The notes under the pieces are model-generated. The model was given only the letters and a program-made list of their open reading frames with translations, did not search any database and was not told the origin of the DNA. Positions 56,206-64,000 of a stretch of 64,000 nt of DNA are shown piece after piece. The stretch lies in contig CM037861.1 of assembly GCA_021292105.1 (NCBI GenBank), forward strand, positions 31,977,674 to 32,041,673. The letters are read 5' to 3'. The stretch's first letter is position 1; each line of letters begins with the position of its first letter. This DNA comes from Anadara kagoshimensis. Taxonomy: Eukaryota; Mollusca; Bivalvia; Arcoida; Arcidae. The translations under genes were made by a program, and so were the position numbers.

Positions 56206-56504
56206 CTGTATGAAATCGTAATTTAAATTGTAGTGTCCAAAAGCTTCTTTCAAAAATAATAACAATAATGTGGTCCAAATCCAAGAAAGGTTAACATACA
56301 AAACTTTAAATTAGAATGCAAAAATATTCAATGGTTTTTAGTTTGCTCAAACCTCTCTGATGAATACTCTTTGCTAATGGCTAATTTTTACTACTATATT
56401 TACATAAGAGATGACAATATGATAACATGCTGTTCATTTAGTTATCCTAGAACTTTTAATATTAGGTGTAGACACTGACAGACATCCTGGGGGTATAAAA
56501 ACAT

Positions 56505-56835
56505 ATTTAGACTTATACCTGAATTATGACGCCCACGAAAAGCTACATTTATGACAAACGTGATGACTTCAATTTTTCAATTGTCAACTTTCCTTTTCTA
56601 TGCAGTAATATACCTGCTTCTCCTGCTTATGGTGTATTTGTTTCCCAATTAATACGCTATGGTAGAGCTTGTTCCCACTACAGGAACTTTGTACAACGAA
56701 GCAGGCTGCTTGCAAATAAATTGTTGACTCAGGGATATTGCAAGCCTAGGCTTATTAAGGTCCTCAAAAAGTTTTATGGCCGTCATTACAGTATTGTTGA
56801 TAAGTTTGATCTCTCCGTGTCCGAGACTCCCTGAA
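56505..56835 (+). pseudogene. Penelope-like reverse transcriptase C-terminus, 5'-truncated
   Basis: Starts at the YLDLYLN block and loses about 15 bp before YDKRDDFNFSIVNFPF. From 56526 it is open for 102 codons through SNIPASPAYGVFVSQLIRY, GRACSHYRNFVQRSRLLANK and KKFYGRHYSIVDKFD. It frameshifts at the final SRIALDIF, ending with SVSETP. This is the longest uninterrupted thumb region in the window and shows the correct frame where the 12-kb copy is shifted. The catalytic YIDD region is absent, so it cannot act. Confidence 0.88.
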
Positions 56836-57035
56836 TATATTTGACGTCCCATTGTTCCATGTTCCTTTCATTGTTATTACACACGTGGCGGGTGTAGCTA
56901 GCTAAACAGGAGGTGCTTTTCCTTCCGGAGCACCCGACCTCACTTCACTTGTCTAACCTAATATCTCAGTTCCAAAGTTTTTACTTTGCCTCTATATTGT
57001 GATTAAGACATGAATAAGTATGTTTGTTTTTGATA
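56836..57035 (+). mobile_element. 3' UTR of the 56-kb Penelope-like copy
   Basis: TTGACGTCCCATTGTTCCAT, CACGTGGCGGGTGTAGCTAG, the GGTGCT...AGCACC hairpin, a ~20-bp gap where CCCTGGTGGAAG is expected, and the TATGTTTGTTTTTGAT terminus. Confidence 0.88.
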
Positions 57036-57184
57036 TAGGAGATATAATTACAAGGAAATAAAAAATAAATGTAACTGCCACAAATCAATTATATGAACAG
57101 TAAAATACAAATATATCGCCACAATTTGTTTAGTCAAAGTTTAGCACTACAAAGGAGTTGAGTTGAAAAATTATGTTTAACATC

Positions 57185-57492
57185 CTAGTCAAGAATATTT
57201 CACTTATATCGATACATTGGCAGCTAAAGGCAAAGGTGCAGAAATTTTTCCTGTGCGTAACGCTGATACCATTTATACAGCAGGGTTCTTTATCGTTCAA
57301 CTCCTATCAGGATCTTGTTTATTTTTAAGTCCCCATCCGAAAGAATTTCATTTCGTAATGGCGAATAGTTGCCAAAAGAACAGTCACTACCCACTTTCAA
57401 GTCTTTGGACAGACCCTGTCAGGGTTCAAACCCATGACCTACCACTTATGAAGTGAGCACTCTATCAACTGAGCTACTGCAGTGGTTGACAC
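57185..57492 (-). mobile_element. SINE, family 3, near full length
   Basis: Minus strand: tRNA-like A-box GTAGCTCAGTTGATAGAGTG and B-box ATGGGTTTGAACCC, body (ACTTGAAAGTGGGTAGTGAC, CTTTTGGCAACTATTCGCC), and the tail ATATAAGTGAAATATTCTTG. About 305 bp. A 79-codon frame here is incidental. Confidence 0.85.
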
Positions 57493-57494
57493 TA

Positions 57495-57625
57495 TAAGCG
57501 GGTTTGTCAGTAAATCTAGGGAGCCCATCAAGAAAAAAACGTAACAAAAATTAATTTTGGGATGGTAATAAGCGAGGTCAGAAATGTTGAGGGGTATGAT
57601 ACTGAGATTTTACTTTATCTGTATT
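57495..57625. mobile_element. Fragment of the CAGTAAAACC MITE
   Basis: AGAAAAAAACGTAACAAAAA, GGTAATAAGCGAGGTCAGAA and ACTGAGATTTTACT align with the interior and right end of 63184-63370. Confidence 0.55.
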
Positions 57626-58019
57626 AAGCAACATACAGCAGAGTTTAGATCAACAATCCTGGGGATAAAGCATCAGGTTTTAAACTTGTAACTTTTGCAT
57701 ATCACTTATCAGAAGAGGTTTGGAGACAAAGTGCTTTTAAAGGTGGCTAAAAGTTTTCTGTATTGCCAGAAATATGTTTAATACCTTCAAATCTGGCCTG
57801 ATAAACATAATTTTAATGCAAATAGGAGGTCCAATGGACTTAATGCTCAACAGTGAGGATATATCCAGGTCTCCAGGAAAAGTTCAATAGTCAATTACAT
57901 CAATTTTAGGGAAATTCCGAATTTTCCCAAGTTTGGTCAAAATGCCAAAATATTTTGCTTTTCCTAAGGATGCTACTTCTAAAATATCCAAAGTCTAGGT
58001 ACTACATATTTATGAACAT

Positions 58020-58215
58020 CTCGATTTGTTTAATTTCAACATCCTCCCCCGTTATTGGGTATCAAGGGAGCATAACTCCCTCATTTGTGCAAATCTGAAA
58101 GCCCTTCAACAAGACATGATAATCACCAAGTTTTATCAAATTTGGCCCTGTAATTTTGGAGGATATGATGAAAATGTAAGATGTTGATACATGACACATG
58201 ACAGACAATGCATTA
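58020..58215. repeat. Interspersed repeat of 'AAGTTTGATCAAA' type
   Basis: AAGGGAGCATAACTCC, CACCAAGTTTTATCAAATTT and ACATGACAGACAATGC follow the pattern of a poorly bounded repeat class, with relatives at 42790 and 63400. Confidence 0.35.
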
Positions 58216-58244
58216 TGCACCATCCCAATAGCTCAGCTGAGCTT

Positions 58245-58590
58245 AAACCACTACAGTAGCCCAGTGGTAAAAAGCTTGCTTAATATGTGGATGGTCATTT
58301 GTTCCAACCCCTGCCAGGTCTGACCAAGACTTGAAAATAGATAACAACAGCTTTTAAGCCACGCACTCTGCATTTAAAAATGAAAGTCACAGGGTCCTAC
58401 AGAAGAGACTTTAAAAACTGCTGTCCAGTGTCATGGCAGGCGTGGCATGTAAAAGAACCCTACATTGCCCTGAGGGCACTGCAAATATCAAAACTTCTGC
58501 CACTTCAACCTGTACCTGGTGATGCCTCGATATAAGTGAAATATTCGTGACTCGGATGTAAAACCCCATTCATTTACTCAATCAGCTGAG
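58245..58590 (+). mobile_element. SINE, family 3, near full length
   Basis: Degraded A-box CAGTAGCCCAGTGGTAAAAA and B-box GTTCCAACCC, body (GACCAAGACTTGAAAATAG, GAAAGTCACAGGGTCCTAC), tail CGATATAAGTGAAATATTCG. It is older than the copy at 61550, judging by divergence. Confidence 0.8.
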
Positions 58591-58778
58591 CTTAAAAATT
58601 AGATATGATAACTAATATTTTTTATACATTTATTATTTTTATTAAGCTTCTTATAACAACCAAATGGTTCTAGTATATTGTATATCACAAACATCTGTGC
58701 ATAGAAACATAAAAATTTGTCCATATAAGCAATAATTAATACTTCAAAATCATGATAAGATACAAAAATGATTTAAAT

Positions 58779-59023
58779 ACAGTCCAACCTGCCTTTAAGG
58801 TCACCTCTATATAAGGGCCACCTGGTTAAACGACCAATAGAATTACAGTCCAAAATGCCTTAAATGCCACCTCTATATAAGGACGACCAGCTTATAAAGG
58901 CCATTAGAATTATATCCCAATTGTTTTTTATTCATATTTTTTAACCTAAATATAAAGGCAATTAGCTCATAAAGACCACTTTTACTGGTTCCCTTGGGTG
59001 GCCTTTATAGACAGGTTTGACTT
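58779..59023. mobile_element. MITE 'TATAAAGGCCACC' family, copy 1
   Basis: Inverted ends TACAGTCCAACCTGCC and the complement of GGCCTTTATAGACAGGTTTG. Subterminal ATAAGG(G)CCACC repeats. 245 bp, no ORF. The superfamily is not determined. Confidence 0.75.
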
Positions 59024-59712
59024 TATAACAATAATAATTTTATAATTAAAAAAAATATTGATGACCAAGTCACATATATTTCTTAATTGAAATTGTCCTT
59101 ACTGTAATTTAAATCTTGCAAGTTGGAAATCTGAAATCTGAAAAATTTATGAATTGAAAGTACCATTATTAAGATCAATTTCAGCTTATTTCATTTAAAT
59201 TCTATGTTAGTTTTGATGAAACTTTTTTTTCTAGTACCATGAAATATTGCAAAAAGTTGCCAACTTTAAGTTAAAGAAAATCTAAGGACAACCTATGCCC
59301 GGAATCTGGTATTATAAAATTCGAAGTAGAACTTGGTGCAGCATTTGTGAGCCAAAAATATAAATATTATATGAAATATTAGATGGGGTTCAATCAATAT
59401 TTAGAACACAAAGTTGATTCACAAATAAAGCACCTTCCTACAAGAAAAACGTCCTACAATATTGCAACTACATGTATATCACTAAATTGGTAAAAGTCAT
59501 AATTGAATTCTTAAAAATCCTTTGACATGTTTTGATCGTCAATATTGGTCCCATGATGTTTATGTATCATTAAAAGTCTGGTGAGCCTGCTCATTTCCAA
59601 AATTGAGTCTTTGACCTTTGAACGTAACCACTCCTGTTGTAGGTTGACATTTTTTAAACCTGAAATATACAAAAAAGAGAAATATAAGCAATTAATATAG
59701 ATAATATACATG

Positions 59713-60039
59713 TACAGCCAAACCTGTTTAAGGATCACCTGCTTGTAAGGGACCATAAAATTTTATTAAAATTCCCGTTTACAGTAAAACACATCCTCAA
59801 GGAAGCCATTGGGACTCTATTTTTAACTTTGTTATAAAGCAACTTGGTGATATCATTATATAGACTTAAATAGAGAAGCAGCCGGGTCCAGTATTTGACT
59901 TTGTACTATCCATGTATTTGGTTTAAGCATGTTTATTCTATTCATGTTTTACTGTATTCATGTTATACGAGTATTATTTCAACCTGTATATAAAGATCAT
60001 GGTTCTCTTGTATGGCCTTTATAGATAAGCTTGACTGTA
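59713..60039. mobile_element. MITE 'TATAAAGGCCACC' family, copy 2
   Basis: Ends TACAGCCAAACCTGTTTAAG and the complement of GCCTTTATAGATAAGCTTGA, then CTGTA. 327 bp, no ORF. The interior differs from copy 1. Confidence 0.7.
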
Positions 60040-60109
60040 TATGGTGTCTAAATTGCATACAAATAACATAGAGGCAAAAAGGTTATGTCATTTTCATCCA
60101 ATGTTACTG

Positions 60110-60185
60110 AACTGACTGCCAAGATACAAGTAAAAGAATCTTGCCTGGGGCGTAATACTCCATTACTCCACTCAATGTCTGCATA
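60110..60185 (+). mobile_element. SINE tail fragment, family 3
   Basis: ACAAGTAAAAGAATCTTGCC and TACTCCATTACTCCACTCAA are a diverged version of the family tail. Confidence 0.45.
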
Positions 60186-60199
60186 GACACAATAATCAT

Positions 60200-61095
60200 G
60201 ACTTTTCTATATCTGTTGTGACTATAGTCTTAGTAAAGTTAGTCTTATCAGTCACTACCCATTTGAAAGTTGCTAGGGGACAAACTACATGTAGTCACTT
60301 TCCACTTATTGAACAGTCACTACTCATAGAGCTTTCGTTGATGAGAATTAGAATATCAATATATCAGATGAAAAATATATTGAAATATCAGAAAAGTAAT
60401 TAAAATAGTTTATTTTTGTTGAATATTTCATAGACAGATTCTTTTCCACCAACATTAGGCATGTCTGGTGTCATCTGAAATGTTTCTAATATCATATGCA
60501 CTCTGTTTTGTATGTCAGTTGATTTTGAGATAAATTAAAATGATGGATTGTAATTATAATACATGTTGAATGTATGTCTTATAATGCCATGGGCTGGAGG
60601 CCTTAAAGCAATATAAATTTATATAATACATTTACAACCAGTTTAATACATGTGTCATTGACTGCTGCAATCTTAGACATGAACTGGTGGCCATTTTTGT
60701 TGATATCGATACTCACAAAGTGTATGGATATATTGTATCAATAGCTTTTATCGATGATATATGGATATATCTATCTGCCAATGACAGCCATAAAATCTCA
60801 TTTTAAAGTATTAATTGATCTCTGTTGAGGACCAATTAAACTAGTCACTTTCAACTAAGGAAACAGTCAATTCCAATTTAAACTATTGTATCTCTGCTGT
60901 GTTTCCACTTATGGAAAAATCTGCTGTGGTTCAAGGTATACAAAAATCAATTTAACAAAGTAAGTATGTTTGCAATAATTATTATAAACTACAAAATGCA
61001 CTAGATGGCATTTCTTTTGTGTGCCATGCCTATGGTGGGAATGGGGGTTGATTTTAATTTTTTACATGTTTTGGACCTGCAGCTTTTCTTTTCCA
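60200..61095. other. AT-rich spacer, nothing recognised
   Basis: A 61-codon frame (60218-60403) has no recognisable domain. Confidence 0.4.
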
Positions 61096-61104
61096 AATAG
61101 GAGA

Positions 61105-61370
61105 CTGTGGTGGCCTAATGGATAAGATGTAAGTCTACAAATTTAGGGTCTCTCACCACTATGTGTTCGAGTCCAGCTCAAACCACATATGGGAAAGTGA
61201 ATTTTCCTTGCCCTTGGCCTTTACTTGTTCACCCGGTGTCAAGATATTTGGACTGGGGGAGTAGTGATTTTGTCTGAGGCATAGTCAGTAAGTGAGCATG
61301 TGAGTATGTGCTGTAACAACCCAAACCATTAAACACACTTGCACTTCACATGCATACACAAACTTGTTCA
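61105..61370 (+). mobile_element. tRNA-Arg-like SINE, family 2
   Basis: A-box GGCCTAATGGATAAGATG and B-box TGTGTTCGAGTCCAGC are well preserved, followed by the body shared with 37445-37690 (GGGAAAGTGAATTTTCCTTG, TTGGCCTTTACTTG). The pattern matches eukaryotic tRNA-Arg. The cloverleaf is not complete and no CCA/acceptor pairing is visible, so it is a SINE and not a tRNA gene. Confidence 0.8.
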
Positions 61371-61549
61371 TAGATTTATCCATAGAGATTACTAAAATAG
61401 TTCTCATCGCAAATAGCTGAAAAATTGCTGATGCGATGTTAAACAACATTCTCAAAATCAGCATATTTTCCAAATGCAGAGGGCCTTAAAGGAAAAAAAC
61501 CTCTCTCCATTTTGAAATCATGGATCTTGATACTACTGATAAAGAAACC

Positions 61550-61890
61550 ACTGCTGTAGCTCAGTTGGTAGAGTGCTCGCTCCGTAAGTGGGAGGCTGTG
61601 GGTTCGAACACTGGCCGGGTCTGACCCAAGACTTGAAAGTGGGTAGTGACTGTTCTTTTGCCAAGCACTCGGCATAATGAAATGAAAGTCAGGATTCTTT
61701 CCGACGGGAACTTAAAATAAACGAGGTCCTGTGTCACGGTGGGCTTTGCATGCTAACGAATCCTGCTGTATAATGTCATCAGTGCAACGCACAGGCAAAA
61801 TTTCTGCACTTTCGCCTACAGCTTGTGACGTCTCGATATAAGTGAAATATTCTTGACTGGACCATTAAAACACCATTACTCAACTCAACT
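61550..61890 (+). mobile_element. SINE, family 3, best copy
   Basis: A tRNA-like head with a near-consensus A-box (TAGCTCAGTTGGTAGAGTGC) and B-box (GGGTTCGAACAC), body (GACCCAAGACTTGAAAGTGG, CAAGCACTCGGC), and the conserved tail GTGACGTCTCGATATAAGTG then ATTCTTGACTGG, ending in a (CAACT)n-like run. About 335 bp. RNA polymerase III would drive such a unit from the internal boxes, with a LINE in trans for mobility. The partner LINE is not identified here. Confidence 0.9.
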
Positions 61891-61892
61891 CA

Positions 61893-61935
61893 ACTACTGA
61901 TGAGGAAATGAATTTAAAACTCTTGTTGAAATCTA
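61893..61935 (+). ncRNA. Possible decayed hammerhead remnant
   Basis: CTACTGATGAGGAAATGAAT matches the first ribozyme half, followed by AAAAC and CTAG at plausible positions. Stem pairings are poor and the unit flanks are absent. It directly follows the SINE end. Confidence 0.3.
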
Positions 61936-61939
61936 GTAT

Positions 61940-63180
61940 TTTTTTAAGATACAAAGATAGTTGTACTTGGGACAACTGATTTTGTGGATGGGTAGAGGCA
62001 TTAACAAACCATGTAAATAAAAAAATTTTGTGTCAGTTGTCTTTTGTTTCTGCCAAAAAGCAGAGTCCCACAGTCAGAATAAAGTAACACACACACACCA
62101 CCCAGCCTGTGGATGCACTCTCTGCCCCAGCTCAACATAGGACGACCAACCTGGGGTGCTCTCTGACTCACGGGGCTGTACAATAGAGTGTATTAGTTGG
62201 CTTGCAAATATTGAATTTTTTAAGTGCAGATTTCATTCACACTCAATATCTATTGTTCATTTAAACTCAATGCAGCATGCATGCATAACATCTTGCCACA
62301 GGAAACAAGCAAGATGTTACAGTATACTAAGATGAAATTATACACTGATCATACAAACATTAGATTGATCACAATTTCAACATGTTGCAAAGTCATTACA
62401 CTGTCAAGTAAATAAATTTGATTAAGTTTCCTGGCTGATCAAAGCAAACATATGCTCAATATCCTGAATAAGTGTGAATAATTTGCAAAAAATTATGCAA
62501 ATAATTCATAATTTTTCAATAATTTTGATCAACATGCTCAATTTACAATAATTCTATTCTCCTTTGTTTCAAGCATTTTGATTGGCCAGATCTTGTCTGT
62601 TATTTTTGAATGGAAGAATTGGTTCATGACACCATGTTCAACAGGACAACACACACAAACATTTGTATTCCTTATTATGTATTTGTATTATTTGTAATCA
62701 TTAACGTTATAAGTATTTAAAATCCACTTAAATGTCATCTAAAAACAAAAATTGAATTATAAGAAAACAGTATTATTCTTTTTTGAAAAAAAGAAAAGAA
62801 AAAAGTACATTTTACACATAATACTCATAGCAATTATATTATGCAGTGTGCAAAATGATCAATTCTTTAATTTTTTCCATGACAAAACAAAAAACAAATA
62901 TTATTCTATGACAATGTTTTATAATTAATTGTTATTCTGTCTCATTTTACTATAAAATTTCCTGGTTTAATCACTAATAGGTCAATTTAATATCTTCTGA
63001 GAGAAAGAGACATATTTCATATAAGATAATGAAGTTGTTATGAGTAACAATGATATTGACTCAGTAATTCTGATATACTGTTACCATAGCAACATCAACA
63101 ATTTTCTGCAAAAATATATTTTTTGTTTATTTATTTTTTACAATTTTCTTAAATAAGTGTGAAAATTTGGCATATAATAA
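61940..63180. other. AT-rich spacer, nothing recognised
   Basis: Contains a short (CA)n-like run near 62090 and a GC-richer patch at 62100-62175 without a recognisable gene. Confidence 0.4.
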
Positions 63181-63183
63181 CTA

Positions 63184-63370
63184 CAGTAAAACCTCGATTC
63201 ATCGCCACCATTTGTTCCATCAAATTTTGGCATTATAACCGGATCTGGCAATAAATTGAGGGAGGTGGATAAAGAAAAACATAAACAAAATTGATTTTGA
63301 GACTTAAAATAAGTGTGGCGATAAGCGAGGTGGCAAATTTATCGAGGGGCATTATAACGAGGTTTTACTG
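63184..63370. mobile_element. MITE with CAGTAAAACC ends
   Basis: 187 bp, ends CAGTAAAACCTCGATTCATC and the complement of ATTATAACGAGGTTTTACTG, with TA at 63182-63183 and 63371-63372. CAGT ends plus TA duplication are typical of pogo/Tigger-type elements (inference). No ORF. Confidence 0.9.
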
Positions 63371-63399
63371 TATACCAAACTAGAACTGTCACTTGAGAG

Positions 63400-63600
63400 A
63401 CAAATACCCCCATCTCTAAAATCCCCCATCTAAGATTTGACCTCAAGACCTTGACAACTGTGTTTGGTATGTGTATACATTAACTTTGTGCCAAGTTTGA
63501 TCAAAACCCATTCAGACAATCTGATATTGAAGTTATAGGGCAGACAATATTGGGATGAATGGACAGATGGACAGGGTGATTTCTATATACCCCACTTACT
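63400..63600. repeat. Interspersed repeat of 'AAGTTTGATCAAA' type
   Basis: TTGTGCCAAGTTTGATCAAA, CCATTCAGACAATCTG and GGACAGATGGACAGG are similar to the copy at 42790. Poorly bounded. Confidence 0.45.
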
Positions 63601-63631
63601 TTGTTTAAAGGTGGAGTATTATATAAATAGT

Positions 63632-63698
63632 GCCTTTGGTTGAGGGAGAAAATGTTCCCTAGGGGAGACAATCCTCCATATTTTCCTCAACCAAGGGC
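63632..63698. repeat. Inverted repeat (hairpin)
   Basis: Arms GCCTTTGGTTGAGGGAGAAA and the complement of ATTTTCCTCAACCAAGGGC lie about 25 bp apart. Confidence 0.75.
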
Positions 63699-63704
63699 AA
63701 TATT

Positions 63705-64000
63705 TTCTTTATTATACAGAAAACCTTTGAAAATCTCTATTTAAAATGCATAAAATTGCATAAAACTGTTTGGGTCTCCCTAATAATAAAGAATACACGG
63801 ACAGAATATGATTACTCGGTAGTGTCTCCGTGATTTCCCGTGCCTAGCGAAAATATTGCAATATCCCATGGCAATGTTGACCGCTCGTTCAAACATTGTG
63901 AATTGTTTCATACCACATGATTAGAAATCGACCAGTGATAGTTTAAAAATTTTTGGTGAGGTATAATACACTTAAATATCCTTATAAAATGCAAACTGGA
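63705..64000. other. Window end, nothing recognised
   Basis: No supported feature. Confidence 0.4.

Noticed and set aside
56355..56385. CTCTGATGAATACTC as another hammerhead
   Set aside because: No stem II, GAAA or stem I pairing.
61550..61625. Functional tRNA gene
   Set aside because: Promoter boxes are present but the cloverleaf is incomplete and a SINE body follows.

Overview
This window looks like AT-rich intergenic DNA from an animal genome, most likely a bivalve mollusc. That is an inference. It rests on tRNA-derived SINEs with a conserved tail, a Penelope-type reverse transcriptase family, short-stem-III hammerhead ribozymes, and abundant TA-flanked MITEs, a combination I associate with bivalves. 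I find no convincing host protein-coding gene, no functional tRNA or rRNA gene and no CRISPR array. Most short open frames here are stop-free accidents in AT-rich or tandem-repeat DNA.

The dominant family is a Penelope-like retroelement. The best copy (12053-13131) keeps RT motif A, the PMG-type motif and the YIDD box, but it is frameshifted. A 5'-truncated tail copy lies immediately upstream and another immediately downstream. A second RT fragment lies on the minus strand at 37.8-38.3 kb and a 5'-truncated one at 56.5 kb. About 30 further copies of only the 3' tail (end of the RT thumb plus a structured 3' UTR ending near TTTGTTTTTGATT) lie on both strands. Some were copied by local tandem duplication (50.2-52.5 kb and 54.15-55.5 kb).

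The most interesting component is a family of ~330-bp units that each carry a type I hammerhead ribozyme (HHR) with a very short stem III. There are nine copies, plus one doubtful one. Three (26738, 29440, 43567) keep the whole catalytic core; the others carry core mutations or deletions. The units have no ORF and resemble the small ribozyme-bearing retroelements (retrozymes) described from animals.

Layout: 0-9 kb holds scattered RT-tail copies and an inverted pair of SINE-like arms. At 9.0-9.8 kb an HHR unit is split by a foldback element with ~51-bp hairpin arms. 11.8-13.3 kb is the RT cluster. 16.5-17.5 kb has local tandem repeats. 19-25 kb has convergent and divergent RT tails. 25.6-29.5 kb has three HHR units. 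28-52 kb contains a MITE family with long TIRs and TA target duplications. 35.4-36.1 kb is a 59-bp tandem array, 38.8-39.5 kb a ~105-bp array interrupted by an HHR unit, and 45.3-45.8 kb a ~104-bp array. 45.99-48.17 kb is a 41-bp satellite of about 54 units. 56-63 kb has SINEs, further MITEs and an RT fragment.

Nested insertions give a relative chronology: the foldback element is younger than the HHR unit it splits, one MITE is younger than the tandem triplication at 50-52 kb, and an HHR unit is younger than the 105-bp array. All calls come from reading the sequence by eye. Family names not decided by visible motifs are marked as inference.
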